Counted from the stretch's first letter, positions 7,293 to 16,910 are shown. The stretch is DNA of 64,000 nucleotides from VRUE01 sp035693025 (GCA_035693025.1 DASSHI010000012.1:66674-130673), one strand, 5' to 3'. The notes: a model not told the origin generated them from the sequence alone. Numbers and translations: made by a program.

Positions 7293-9320
7293 TCACCCGC
7301 AGCTCGGTTTCCCGCGGAGGCAATTTTCCAGCGGATTTAGATGGCGGGCGCGGACGAGATCGGCTCGGGCCGCGGCCTGGTCGCCTGCCTCCTCCTCGAC
7401 TCTAGAGCGTAGGTAGTAGTACTGCCAGTTGCGGTCCTCGCGGTCGATCGCTTGCGTCAGCCGTTCGATCGCGACGTCGTATTCGCCCTGGCTTTCGGCG
7501 ATCAGTCCCAACTGGACGTATGGCGTCGCGGCGAAGGGCTCGATCGAGCGGGCGGTCTTGGCGTGGTCGACGGCGCTGGTCAGGTCGCCGTTGCCGGCGG
7601 CGCTCTGGCTGGCTTCGATCTCCCGTTCGACCAGCAACGGGCCGATCAGCGCCACGGCTGAGATCCAGGCGATCGCCAGTGCCGCCACCGCGAGGCCGAA
7701 GCGGCGCTCTTCGGGCGCCTCCTCGTCGCCCGCGAAGGCGAAGGCGGCCAGGGAGGGGGAGAGCTGCGCGCAGCGTGCCGCCACCAGCACTCCCGAGGCG
7801 AGGAGGAAGACCGCGCCGAGGCCGGGCAGTTCCCAGAACCAGTCGAGGCCGGCTCCGATCGCGAAGGCGAGCGTCGTCGCGAAAAGGACCGCGTAGCGCT
7901 CGCGCTGCGGATGAGGGGCGGCGCGCCAGGCGGCGAAGCCGGTCCACAACAGCGTCCCGACCAACCCGAGGACGAGCAGGCCGCCGAGGAGCCCGAGCTC
8001 GGCGAAGGCTTCCAGGTAGAGCGAGTGGGCGTTGTGCACCGCCTGGGGGATCGAGCGGTGCCGCTCCCAGGCGAACTCGTAGGTGCCGGCGCCGATCCCG
8101 AGCACGGGCTTTTCCTCGAAGGCGTCGATCGCGACGCGGTAGAAGTCGTGCCGACCGGCGCCGCTGAACTGGGAGAAATGGGTCGAAGGATTGGCGGGGA
8201 ACTGGACATCGGAACTGGAGAACTGGTCCCAGGCGCGCCCGCCGACTGCGATTGCGGCGCCGATCGCCACCACGGCGGCCACGCCGGCCGCCCAGCGCAG
8301 GGCGGTCGGGTTGCGCGAGAGCGCGACGGCGCGCCCGGTCAGCCCTCCCTCGCGCCGCTCGCTCCAGCGCAGCGCCGCGAAGAGCCCGAGGGCGAGGGCC
8401 GTTCCCGCCAGCAGGATCAGCAGCGTCGCGACCCCCTGGTCGATCGCCGCCTGGTTGTCGATGCTGTCGGCGAGGCTGTGGTGCGCCTGCACGTAGAGCA
8501 CCGCGGGCAGCGCGCCGAGCGCTCCGATCGCAAGGGTCCCCAGTAGCCACAGCCGGTCGCGCGAGAGGACGATCGTGCAGCCGACCGCGATCGCCAGCGC
8601 CAGCAGGCCGCCGCGCGAGTAGGTGAAGTAGAGGGCGAGCAGCGTCGCCGGCAGCAAAGCGACGGAGAGCCAGCGCAGTGCGGCGAAGCTGGAGCGGCGG
8701 CTCATCCAGAGCAGCAGCGCCACGCCGATGCCGAAGGCGGCGCCGTCGGCGTTCCAGTAGCCGAGCGGATAGGCGAGCCGCGAAGTCGTGTCGAACGAGG
8801 CGCCGACGGCGAGCACGTGCGGCAGCAGGCGGCTGGCAAGGCCGAGCAGCGCGACCACGGCGAGAGAAATTGCCAGGCCTTCAGCGAAACGTTGGCGCCT
8901 TTGGTCGGTTTGGGCGATGAGGAACGCCGCTAGGAAGAAGGCGAGGTAGACCAGGTACCGGTCCGCCTCGATAAAGCTCAGCTCGACTGAGCCCGACCAG
9001 AGGGACGAGATTGCCGACAGCACGGAGACAGCCAGAAGCAGCCCGGTCGCCCAGTAGAACGGTCGGGCCAGCACCGCTCGCGAGGCGACTCCGAGCAGGA
9101 TCAGCGCGACGACGACGAGCCATACAGCGAGGCCCGCGATGTGCCGGTCACCGACTTCAAACCCGCCTCCAGCCAGCGCCAAGCCTACGATCAGGACGAC
9201 CGGAGCAAGTAGCGCCGCGCTTTCCTCTAACCTACCGCGCCATGTTTGGGACGCGCCAATCTCCGGCCCCGGCTCGGGGCCGCTCCATACTCGCTCTGTC
9301 AGCGCTTGCTCTGCTCGCAT
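7293..9320 (-). CDS. O-antigen ligase/polymerase family protein with C-terminal TPRs
   Basis: About 675 residues from ATG 9320. Roughly 11-12 membrane spans run to residue ~560. The large periplasmic loop and Wzy_C signature are visible (GIGAGTYEFAWERH, then AVHNAHSLYLEAFAELGLLG). A final span leads to TPR-like helices at the C-terminus (YVQLGLIAESQGEYDVAIER and following). It probably polymerises or ligates the polysaccharide started by the sugar transferase encoded 7 bp downstream. The start is uncertain: ATG 9320 and GTG 9290 both overlap the start of the divergent secreted-protein gene (ATG 9242). Confidence 0.88.
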   Translation of the reverse strand: MRAEQALTERVWSGPEPGPEIGASQTWRGRLEESAALLAPVVLIVGLALAGGGFEVGDRHIAGLAVWLVVVALILLGVASRAVLARPFYWATGLLLAVSVLSAISSLWSGSVELSFIEADRYLVYLAFFLAAFLIAQTDQRRQRFAEGLAISLAVVALLGLASRLLPHVLAVGASFDTTSRLAYPLGYWNADGAAFGIGVALLLWMSRRSSFAALRWLSVALLPATLLALYFTYSRGGLLALAIAVGCTIVLSRDRLWLLGTLAIGALGALPAVLYVQAHHSLADSIDNQAAIDQGVATLLILLAGTALALGLFAALRWSERREGGLTGRAVALSRNPTALRWAAGVAAVVAIGAAIAVGGRAWDQFSSSDVQFPANPSTHFSQFSGAGRHDFYRVAIDAFEEKPVLGIGAGTYEFAWERHRSIPQAVHNAHSLYLEAFAELGLLGGLLVLGLVGTLLWTGFAAWRAAPHPQRERYAVLFATTLAFAIGAGLDWFWELPGLGAVFLLASGVLVAARCAQLSPSLAAFAFAGDEEAPEERRFGLAVAALAIAWISAVALIGPLLVEREIEASQSAAGNGDLTSAVDHAKTARSIEPFAATPYVQLGLIAESQGEYDVAIERLTQAIDREDRNWQYYYLRSRVEEEAGDQAAARADLVRARHLNPLENCLRGKPSCG

Positions 9321-9868
9321 TCTGCTGCCTGCCGGTCTTCGCTCAAGCCTCGTCTGCAGGCTTGGAATACCAGAACGCCCCCCCAACGGTAACTGGCAAG
9401 CCACCCAGCGAATCGAACTTGCAAGGTGGATCGCCGACCCAGGGCGTCGGCGGCGGTGGTGGTGGCGGCGCCCACAACGGCGGGAAGGGCGGCGGCGCGA
9501 ACGGCTCCGGCGCGAATCCCAACGCCGCAGGGGGCGGCAAGGGCCAGGGTCAGGGCAGCAACGGCCAGGGCGCCGAAGCCGGCCTCGGCCCCGGCGGCAA
9601 GCTCGTCAACAGCGCCGAACCGGGCTCCGACAGCGGCAGCTCCTCGCCGCTGGTGCCGATCTTGATCGTGATCGTCCTGCTCGCCGCGGGCTCGGTCGCC
9701 TTCGTGATGATCAGGCGCCGTCGCGCCGCGGCCGGCCCGGGCGGTCCCGGCTCGCCGAAATCTCCCGGCTCGCCGAAAACGCCGGGCTCCCCCGACGGCC
9801 CAGGCGCATCGGGCACGCCCGGCGCATCCGGTTCGTCCGGTTCTTCTCCCTCTCCCGAGGCGGGCTAG
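9242..9868 (+). CDS. Secreted Gly/Pro-rich protein with C-terminal membrane anchor
   Basis: 208 residues from ATG 9242. A signal peptide (SILALSALALLAFCCLPVFA) is followed by a low-complexity Gly/Asn/Lys-rich region. A single span near residue 145 (VPILIVIVLLAAGSVAFVMI) precedes RRRR and a tail of repeated GSPKSPGSP-type units. The topology suggests a short extracellular region held by one helix with a cytoplasmic disordered tail. No enzymatic domain is visible. The next gene, a secreted glycosidase, follows by 4 bp, so they are likely cotranscribed and possibly linked to the extracellular polysaccharide. Confidence 0.75.
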   Translation: MFGTRQSPAPARGRSILALSALALLAFCCLPVFAQASSAGLEYQNAPPTVTGKPPSESNLQGGSPTQGVGGGGGGGAHNGGKGGGANGSGANPNAAGGGKGQGQGSNGQGAEAGLGPGGKLVNSAEPGSDSGSSSPLVPILIVIVLLAAGSVAFVMIRRRRAAAGPGGPGSPKSPGSPKTPGSPDGPGASGTPGASGSSGSSPSPEAG

Positions 9869-9872
9869 ACAT

Positions 9873-10991
9873 ATGCACGAGCCACGTACGAGCCCGCCGA
9901 GGCGGGCTCGCCTCCTGCTAGCGACTTTCGCCGTCGTCGCCCTTGGCGTGCTCGCCTCCGCGGCCTCCGCTGCCGCTCTGCCGGCCAACTTCTGGGGCGT
10001 CGTCCCGCAGATCCCGCCCACCGTCCAGGATCTGCAAAAACTCAGGCGGGGCGGGGTCGACAGCATCCGGGTCCCCGTCTCCTGGGGCTCGGTGCAGCCG
10101 CAGCGGGGCGGCGGATGGGATTGGTCCGACGCCGACGCGTTGATCGGTGCCGCCGCCGCGGCTCACCTGAACGTCCTTCCCTTCCTCTCGACTGCACCCG
10201 GTTGGGTGGTGCCGACCGACCCGCGCTTCGCCAGCCCCGAGTTCCTGCCTGTCCGCAACGGCAAGCAGCGCTCGGGTTGGAGCCGGTTCGTGACCACGGC
10301 GGTTCAGCGCTATGGGCCGCACGGTGCCTTCTGGCGCGAAAACCCGCAGCTGCCGCCGCGACCTGTCCACATCTGGCAGGTCTGGAACGAGCCCAACTTC
10401 AAATACTTCGTCGCCCGGCCCAACCCGGCCGAATACGGCAAGCTCGTCAACCTCACCTACGCGGCGGCCAAAGCAGCCGACCCGCACGCGAAGCTGATCC
10501 TCGGCGGGCTCTTCGCGCGGCCGATCGAGGCGACCTTCCACGTCCGCCCGAGGCAGGCCTACTTCGCCTCGACCTTCCTCCAGCAGATGTACGCCAGCAC
10601 TCCTGGGATCAAGGCGAAGTTCACGGGAGTCGCCCTGCATCCCTACACCGGCAGCTGGAAGAACCTGCCGGGGCGGATCGAAGAAGTGCGCCGCGTGCTA
10701 GTCCGCAACCACGATGCCGGCAAGAGCCTCTACATAACCGAGATGGGCTGGAGCTCCGAACCGCACCAGCCGCACAACAGCTTCGCCAAGGGGATGGCAG
10801 GCCAGGCGCGGGAACTGAAAGGCGCCTTCCGCCTGCTCAGCGCCAATCAGAGGCGCTGGCATCTGCAGGGCGTCTACTGGTTCTCGATCAACGACTACGC
10901 CGGCCTCTGCAACTTCTGCGGCGGCTCCGGGCTGTTCCACGAAAACAAGGCCAAGCCGGCCTGGTACGCCTACAAGCGCTTCGCGCGCTGA
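9873..10991 (+). CDS. Secreted glycoside hydrolase, clan GH-A type
   Basis: 372 residues with a signal peptide ending near ASAAALP. The domain looks like a (beta/alpha)8 clan GH-A glycosidase (cellulase/GH39-like). The general acid is in IWQVWNEPNFKYF and the nucleophile in YITEMGWSSEP. VDSIRVPVSWGSVQP near the N-terminus is the usual first strand region. It would act outside the cell on a beta-linked polysaccharide. The family cannot be set precisely. Position beside exopolysaccharide genes suggests trimming of the self-made polymer. Confidence 0.85.
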   Translation: MHEPRTSPPRRARLLLATFAVVALGVLASAASAAALPANFWGVVPQIPPTVQDLQKLRRGGVDSIRVPVSWGSVQPQRGGGWDWSDADALIGAAAAAHLNVLPFLSTAPGWVVPTDPRFASPEFLPVRNGKQRSGWSRFVTTAVQRYGPHGAFWRENPQLPPRPVHIWQVWNEPNFKYFVARPNPAEYGKLVNLTYAAAKAADPHAKLILGGLFARPIEATFHVRPRQAYFASTFLQQMYASTPGIKAKFTGVALHPYTGSWKNLPGRIEEVRRVLVRNHDAGKSLYITEMGWSSEPHQPHNSFAKGMAGQARELKGAFRLLSANQRRWHLQGVYWFSINDYAGLCNFCGGSGLFHENKAKPAWYAYKRFAR

Positions 10992-11047
10992 CGCAGTCCG
11001 AACGCCGGCCAAGCGCCGGCCAAGCGCCGCAGCGTAAGATCGGTGGC

Positions 11048-14000
11048 TTGGCCATCGATGCGAAGGAGAGTGCGGGATCTGACCCGCTGGCGCCGTTCAG
11101 TCCGCCTGTGCGCCGCTGGTTCGAGGCTTCCTTCGAGGGCCCCACGCCCGCCCAGGCCGGCGGTTGGGCGGCGATCTCCGGTGGCTCGAACGCGCTGATC
11201 TGCGCCCCGACCGGTTCCGGCAAGACCCTTGCCGCCTTCCTCTGGGGCATCGACAAGCTCTCGCGGCAGGCCGCCAATGGTCATTTTGCCCCCGATATCG
11301 GTGGCAAAATGACCACTCGGCGGGGCGAGGGCGTGAAGATCGTCTACGTCTCGCCGCTGAAGGCGCTCTCCTACGACATCGAGCGCAACCTGCGGGCGCC
11401 CCTGCGCGGAATCGGGGCGGACATCTCGGTCGGGTTGCGCACCGGCGACACGAGCCAGAAAGAGCGCCGGGCGATGCGCAAAACGCCGCCCGACATCCTC
11501 ATCACCACCCCGGAGTCGCTCTACCTGATTCTCTCCTCGGGCGCGCGCGAGATCCTCAGCGGCTGCGAGGCGGTGATCGTCGACGAGATCCACGCTGTCG
11601 CCCAGAGCAAGCGCGGCTCGCACCTGGCGCTGACGCTCGAGCGGCTCGAGGACTTCACCGAAGCGGAATCGCTTCAGCGGATTGGGCTGAGCGCGACCCA
11701 GCGGCCGCTGGAGCGGATAGCGAAGTTCCTGGTCGGGCCCAAGCGAGCTTGCGAGATCGTCGATGCGGGGGTGGCCAAGGAGCTGGACCTGGAGATCGTC
11801 GTGCCGGTCGAGGACATGAGCGAACCCGGCGCGCCCAACTTCCCCAATAGCGACGGCAATCCCACCGAGGGCGAGCCCTTGGCGCACGTCCGCTCGATCT
11901 GGCCCGCGATCTACCCCGAGCTCCTCAAGCTGGTCCAAGAACACAACTCGACGATCATCTTCGTCAACGCCCGCCGAGCCGCCGAGCGCCTAGCCAAGCG
12001 CCTCAACGAGCTAGCTCTCGAACAAGCCCCACAAGAGCTCCCTGCGACTGAGCAGGCGGGGAACGTGGAGCCCGCGGTCCCCGCGGGGGACGAGATAGCC
12101 CGCGCCCACCACGGATCCCTGTCCCACGAGGAGCGCCTCGTGGTCGAGGAGATGCTCAAGTCCGGCCAGCTCCCCTGCCTGGTCGCGACGAGCTCCCTCG
12201 AGCTCGGCATCGACATGGGCGCCGTCGACCTGGTGATCCAGGTCGAGTCGCCGAAGTCGGTCAGTCGCGGCCTGCAGCGGGTCGGACGGGCGGGCCACTC
12301 GCTGGGCGAGGTCAGTCGCGGCCGCATCTTCCCCAAGTTCCGCGCCGACCTGCTCGAGTGCGCCGTCGTCGCCCGGCGGATGCGCGACGGGGCGATCGAG
12401 GAGACGGTGATTCCGCAGAACCCACTCGACGTGCTCGCCCAGCACCTGGTCTCGATGGCGGCGCTCGACGAGTGGAAGATCGACGACGTGGAGCGCCTGG
12501 TCACGGCGACCGAGCCCTTCGGCGAGCTCTCGCGCGAACAGCTCGAGAACGTGCTCGACATGCTCGACGGCCGCTACCCGTCGGACCGCTTCGCCGAGCT
12601 GCGCCCGCGGATCGTCTGGGACCGTACGCGCGGCACGATGCACGGCCGCAAAGGCGCCCGCCAGCTGGTCGTCACCAACGCCGGCACGATCCCCGACCGG
12701 GGGCTCTACGGCGTCCACCTGCCCGACGGCCGCCGGGTCGGCGAGCTCGACGAGGAGATGGTCTACGAGGCGCGCCCGGGGCAGACCTTCCTGCTCGGCG
12801 CGACCACCTGGCGGATCGAGGACATTACCCGCGACCGGGTGATCGTCACCCCCGCGCCCGGCCTGCCCGGCGCCGTGCCCTTCTGGAAGGGCGACGGGAT
12901 CGGCCGTCCGGCGGAGCTTGGGCGGGCGATCGGCGCCTTCTCGCGCGAGGCGGTCTCGCGCGAGCCCGAGGAGCTGGCCGCCGAGTACGACCTCGACCGC
13001 CGTGCCGCCGAGAACCTCGTCGCCTACCTGCGCGAGCAGCAGGCGGCGACCCGCGTCGTCCCCTCCGACGAGACGATCGTGGTCGAGCGCTTCCGCGACG
13101 AGATCGGCGACTGGCGCCTCTGCGTGCTCTCGCCCTTCGGCGGCCGGGTCCACTCCGCCTGGGGCCTCGCGCTCGGGCAGAAGATCCGCGACGAGCTCGA
13201 GCTCGAGGCGGACGCGATCTGGTCCGACGACGGCATCGTCATCCACCTGCCCGACGCCGATGAGCCGCCGCCCGCCGACCTGATCATGGTCGAGCCCGAC
13301 GAGCTCGAGGACCTGGTCGTGCGCGAGCTCTCCGGCTCGGCCCTGTTCGGCGCCCGCTTCCGCGAGAACGCCTCGCGCTCGCTGCTGATCCCGCGCGCCT
13401 ATCCCGGCAAGCGCACGCCGCTGTGGCAGCAGCGGCTCAAGTCGCAGAGCCTGCTCGAGGTCGCCCGCGACTTCCCTCGCTTCCCGGTGATCCTCGAGAC
13501 CTACCGCGAGTGCCTGCGCGACGTGCTCGACCTGCCCTCGCTGCGCCAGATCCTCACCGACCTGCACTCGCGCAAGCTCGGCCTGGTCGAGGTCGAGACG
13601 CCGACCGCCTCGCCCTTCGCCTCCTCGCTGCTCTTCGACTACGTGGCGACCTACATGTACGAGGGGGACACGCCGAACGCCGAGCGGCGCGCCGCCGCGC
13701 TCGCCCTCGATCGCGACCTGCTGCGCGAGCTGCTCGGCCAGGAGGAGCTGCGCGAGCTGATCGACCCGGAGGCGCTGGAGGAGGTCGAGGCGCAGCTCCA
13801 GCACCGCACCGAGGCGGGGCTGGCAGGCGACCGCGACGCGCTCCAGCAGGTGCTGCGCAATGTCGGCGACCTGAGCGCGGAGGAGTGCGAGGAGCGGGTG
13901 CAGGAGGGCTACTCGGCGGCCTCGATGCTGGAGAAGCTGGTCGCCGAGCGCCGCGTCGCCCTGGTCCGCGTGGCGGGCGAGGAGCGCTACGTCGCCGGCG

Positions 14001-15553
14001 AGGACGCCGGCCTCTACCGCGACGCGCTGGGCGTGCCCCCGCCGCCCGGCCTGCCCGAGACCTTCCTCGAAGACCACCCCGACGCGATGCGCGCCCTCGT
14101 GCGCCGCTACGCACGCACGCACGGCCCCTTCCCGACCGCGCAGCTGGCCGCTCGCTACGGGGTCGACCCGACCCCGGCGCTGCGCGAGCTGGAGCGCGAG
14201 GGGGCGATGGTGCGCGGCGAGCTCCTCCCGGGCGGCAGTGAGCGCGAGTGGTGCGACTCCGACGTGCTGCGCCGCGTGCGCCGCGCCAGCCTCGCCCACC
14301 TGCGCCGCGAAGTAGAGCCCGCGGCGCGAGATCGCTTCGCCCGCTTCCTGCCGAGCTGGCAGAACGTCGACGCGCACCGCCCCTCCGGCGCCGGGCCCGA
14401 CCGCCTGCGCGACGCCCTGGTGCCGCTGCAGGGCGTCGCGCTGACGCCCAAGGTCTGGGAGGAAGACGTGCTGCCGCGCCGCCTCGGCGCCTACTCCCCG
14501 TCCTGGCTGGACGAGCTCTGCACCAGCGGCGAAGTGGTCTGGGTCGGGGCGGGCTCGCGCGGGCGCAGCGACGGCCGCATCGCCCTCTACTTCCGCGAGG
14601 ACGTGCGCCTCGCCGGTCCGCCGCCGGCCAACGCCAAGCTGGAGCGCAGCGAGGGAGCGCCGCAGGAGGCGATCCGCGAGCGCCTCGCCGCCGGGCCTTC
14701 TTTCTGGCTCGACCTGCTCGCCGACCTCGACTTCCCGGCGGAGGAGCTGCACAACGCCCTCTGGGACCTCGCCTGGTCGGGAGAGGTGACCAACGACGCC
14801 TTCGCGCCGCTGCGAGCGCCGCGCCTGCGTTCGGTCCCTGCCAACGAACGCGGCGGGCGCCGCTTCGCCCGCCGACGCTCCGGCGCGGGCGCCGCGGTCC
14901 AGGGCCGCTGGTCGCTGACCGCGCCGCTCTTCGCCGGCGCTCCCGGCCCCGGCGCCAAGCTGCGCGCCCAGGCCGAGCTGATGCTCGAGCGCTACGGCAT
15001 CGTCACCCGCGAGACGGTGCTCGCCGAAGGCATCCCCGGCGGTTTCTCGACCCTCTACGCGGAGCTCGGCAACCTCGAGCTACTCGGCACGGCACGGCGC
15101 GGCTACTTCGTCGAGGGTCTCGGCGGCGCCCAGTTCGCCCTGCCCGGGGCGGTCGAGCGGCTGCGCTCCCAGCCCGAAGCCGGCGGCACCCTCCAGCTGC
15201 TCGCCGCGACCGACCCCGCCAACCCCTATGGCGCCGCGCTCCCCTGGCCCAAACCGCCTTCGGGCCGCCGTCCGGCCCGCGCCCCCGGCGCCTACGTCCT
15301 CCTGCGCGACGGCGAGCCGCTCGTTTACGTCGAGCGCGGCGGGCGCAGCATCCTCCGCCTGGCCGAGCTCAGCGACGCCGACCTGGCCTCGGCGATGCAG
15401 GCGCTCGCCGATGCCGTGGCCGAGGGCGCTCTGCCCAAGCTGGGAGTCGAGAAGCTCGACGGGGAGCCGGTGATCGGCTCCGGCCACGAGGAGGCGCTGC
15501 TCAGCGCCGGCTTCAGCCGCGGCCCCCGCAAGCTGACCGCGTCGGCGCGATAA
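11048..15553 (+). CDS. lhr: Large ATP-dependent helicase Lhr
   Basis: About 1,501 residues from TTG 11048; the frame is open further upstream but that part is antisense-like reading of the glycosidase gene. Walker A APTGSGKT, DEIH box VIVDEIHAVAQ, motif III SATQRPLE, and helicase C motifs TSSLELGIDMG and RGLQRVGRAGH are all present. The Lhr core winged-helix region and a long Lhr-CTD follow. The length matches bacterial Lhr (~1,500 aa), a 3'-5' ssDNA translocase linked to DNA repair and mutagen resistance. Residues ~77-90 contain an extra segment coded by a 38-bp palindrome (see 11278). Confidence 0.95.
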   Translation: MAIDAKESAGSDPLAPFSPPVRRWFEASFEGPTPAQAGGWAAISGGSNALICAPTGSGKTLAAFLWGIDKLSRQAANGHFAPDIGGKMTTRRGEGVKIVYVSPLKALSYDIERNLRAPLRGIGADISVGLRTGDTSQKERRAMRKTPPDILITTPESLYLILSSGAREILSGCEAVIVDEIHAVAQSKRGSHLALTLERLEDFTEAESLQRIGLSATQRPLERIAKFLVGPKRACEIVDAGVAKELDLEIVVPVEDMSEPGAPNFPNSDGNPTEGEPLAHVRSIWPAIYPELLKLVQEHNSTIIFVNARRAAERLAKRLNELALEQAPQELPATEQAGNVEPAVPAGDEIARAHHGSLSHEERLVVEEMLKSGQLPCLVATSSLELGIDMGAVDLVIQVESPKSVSRGLQRVGRAGHSLGEVSRGRIFPKFRADLLECAVVARRMRDGAIEETVIPQNPLDVLAQHLVSMAALDEWKIDDVERLVTATEPFGELSREQLENVLDMLDGRYPSDRFAELRPRIVWDRTRGTMHGRKGARQLVVTNAGTIPDRGLYGVHLPDGRRVGELDEEMVYEARPGQTFLLGATTWRIEDITRDRVIVTPAPGLPGAVPFWKGDGIGRPAELGRAIGAFSREAVSREPEELAAEYDLDRRAAENLVAYLREQQAATRVVPSDETIVVERFRDEIGDWRLCVLSPFGGRVHSAWGLALGQKIRDELELEADAIWSDDGIVIHLPDADEPPPADLIMVEPDELEDLVVRELSGSALFGARFRENASRSLLIPRAYPGKRTPLWQQRLKSQSLLEVARDFPRFPVILETYRECLRDVLDLPSLRQILTDLHSRKLGLVEVETPTASPFASSLLFDYVATYMYEGDTPNAERRAAALALDRDLLRELLGQEELRELIDPEALEEVEAQLQHRTEAGLAGDRDALQQVLRNVGDLSAEECEERVQEGYSAASMLEKLVAERRVALVRVAGEERYVAGEDAGLYRDALGVPPPPGLPETFLEDHPDAMRALVRRYARTHGPFPTAQLAARYGVDPTPALRELEREGAMVRGELLPGGSEREWCDSDVLRRVRRASLAHLRREVEPAARDRFARFLPSWQNVDAHRPSGAGPDRLRDALVPLQGVALTPKVWEEDVLPRRLGAYSPSWLDELCTSGEVVWVGAGSRGRSDGRIALYFREDVRLAGPPPANAKLERSEGAPQEAIRERLAAGPSFWLDLLADLDFPAEELHNALWDLAWSGEVTNDAFAPLRAPRLRSVPANERGGRRFARRRSGAGAAVQGRWSLTAPLFAGAPGPGAKLRAQAELMLERYGIVTRETVLAEGIPGGFSTLYAELGNLELLGTARRGYFVEGLGGAQFALPGAVERLRSQPEAGGTLQLLAATDPANPYGAALPWPKPPSGRRPARAPGAYVLLRDGEPLVYVERGGRSILRLAELSDADLASAMQALADAVAEGALPKLGVEKLDGEPVIGSGHEEALLSAGFSRGPRKLTASAR
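11278..11315. repeat. 38-bp near-perfect palindrome inside lhr
   Basis: Perfect 13-bp arms, TGGTCATTTTGCC (11278-11290) and GGCAAAATGACCA (11303-11315), flank a 12-bp centre that contains the 10-bp palindrome CCGATATCGG. Only one pair (C11291/T11302) is mismatched across 38 bp. The arms are AT-richer than the gene around them. It is read in frame as NGHFAPDIGGKMT, between the Walker A helix and the next conserved strand of the helicase. Confidence 0.85.
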
Positions 15554-15560
15554 TCGAGCG

Positions 15561-16262
15561 ATGACCGCTTCGGAGGAGAGCCTCAGCCCGGTCGAGCTGC
15601 TGCACAGCGTGCCGCTCTTCGCCGATCTCGAGCACGGTGAGCTGGAGAGCTTCTCCCACGTGGCCGTGCCTCGCTCCTTTCCGGCCGCCACCAGGGTCTT
15701 CCACGAGGGTGACCATTCCGACGCCTGCTACATCGTCCGCTCGGGCAGCTTTCGGGTTACCCGCGAGCACTCCGACGGGCGCGCGATCACCCTGGCGACG
15801 CTGGGGCCGGGCGACATCTTCGGCGAGCTGGCGATGCTCGACGGCGAGGTGCGCTCGGCCAGCGTCGAAGCGCTCAGCGACGGCGAGCTGCTGGCCCTGC
15901 CCGCCGGCGAGGTGCGCGCGCTGCTGGCCCGCCACCCGGAAATCACGGTGAAGTTGATCGGCGCCCTGGTGCGCCGCCTGCGCGCGGCCAACGAGCGCAT
16001 CTCCCGCCAGTCCTTCCAGACCGTGCCCAGCCGCGTCGCCGGCGTCCTCTCCCAGCTCGTCGCCGAAGAGGGTCCGCGCAAGACGGCCGGCGGCGAGATC
16101 ACGATCCGCATGAACCAGTCCGACCTCGCCCAGCTCGCCGGCACCTCGCGTGAGAGCGTCAGCCGCTTCCTCGCCGACCTCGAGCGCTCCGGCATCGTCC
16201 GCCCCGGCCGGGGCCGTGTGACGGTCCTCGACCCGGGGAAGCTGCGCAACTACATCTTCTAG
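15561..16262 (+). CDS. Crp/Fnr family transcriptional regulator
   Basis: 233 residues. The N-terminal cyclic-nucleotide-binding barrel spans about residues 15-130 (GDIFGELAMLDGEVRSASVEAL is the phosphate-binding-cassette region in outline). A dimer helix is followed by a C-terminal Crp-type winged helix (MNQSDLAQLAGTSRESVSR). The E-L and R-S-A residues of the cassette are kept, so cAMP or a related ligand is plausible. It starts 7 bp after lhr, and pcm starts directly after its stop codon, suggesting one transcript. Confidence 0.92.
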   Translation: MTASEESLSPVELLHSVPLFADLEHGELESFSHVAVPRSFPAATRVFHEGDHSDACYIVRSGSFRVTREHSDGRAITLATLGPGDIFGELAMLDGEVRSASVEALSDGELLALPAGEVRALLARHPEITVKLIGALVRRLRAANERISRQSFQTVPSRVAGVLSQLVAEEGPRKTAGGEITIRMNQSDLAQLAGTSRESVSRFLADLERSGIVRPGRGRVTVLDPGKLRNYIF

Positions 16263-16910
16263 GTGGCCGGGTTCGCCGAGCTGCGGGCGCGGATGGTGGA
16301 GCGGCAGCTGCGGCGCCGCGGGATCGACGACGAGCGGGTGCTGGCGGCGATGGGGGAGGTGCCCCGCGAGGAGTTCGTCCCGGCCGGATCGCGCGGACGC
16401 GCCTATTCCGACGCCGCCCTGCCGATCGACGAGGGCCAGACGATCTCCCAGCCGTGGATCGTCGCCGCGATCTGCCAGGCCCTGGAGCTGCGGGGCGACG
16501 AGCGCGTGCTGGAAGTGGGCAGCGGATCGGGCTATTCGGCCGCGCTCCTCGCCCGCCTCGCGGTGGAGGTGATCGCCGTCGAGCGTCACGAGTCCTTGGC
16601 CGTCGCCGCGCGTGGGGTGCTCGGTCGGCTCGGCTACGCGAATGTCGAGCTGCTCGTCGGCGACGGCAGTCGCGGCCTACCGGAGCGCGCGCCGTTCGAT
16701 GCGATCGCCGTGCACGCGACCGCGCCGGTGCCGCCACGCACGCTGCTCGGCCAGCTCGCCGACGGCGGGCGCCTCGTCGTCCCGCTGGCCGGCGAGCGGG
16801 TCGACCTGTTGACCCTCTTCCGCCGCCGTGGCGGGGAGTTGCGGCGCGAGGAGATCGGCCCCTGCCGCTTCGTCCCGCTGATCGGCGAGGAGGGCTTCGC
16901 CCCGGACTGA
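16263..16910 (+). CDS. pcm: Protein-L-isoaspartate O-methyltransferase
   Basis: 215 residues, GTG start immediately after the TAG of the Crp-like gene. AdoMet motif I VLEVGSGSGYSAALLA, post-I VIAVER, and the family signature region (ISQPWIVAAICQAL; APFDAIAVHATAP; LADGGRLVVPL) are complete. It methylates isoaspartyl residues in damaged proteins to start their repair in the cytoplasm. The length is typical. Confidence 0.93.
   Translation: MAGFAELRARMVERQLRRRGIDDERVLAAMGEVPREEFVPAGSRGRAYSDAALPIDEGQTISQPWIVAAICQALELRGDERVLEVGSGSGYSAALLARLAVEVIAVERHESLAVAARGVLGRLGYANVELLVGDGSRGLPERAPFDAIAVHATAPVPPRTLLGQLADGGRLVVPLAGERVDLLTLFRRRGGELRREEIGPCRFVPLIGEEGFAPD

Noticed and set aside
5783..7405. 540-codon plus-strand frame across the sugar transferase
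   Set aside because: Antisense to a protein with clear domain motifs; its sequence is low-complexity Arg/Ala/Gln with no family resemblance.
10115..11047. In-frame upstream extension of lhr by ~311 codons
   Set aside because: It overlaps the glycosidase gene in another frame and has no Lhr similarity; TTG 11048 gives the normal length.
12011..14752. 913-codon minus-strand frame inside lhr
   Set aside because: Antisense shadow of the helicase.
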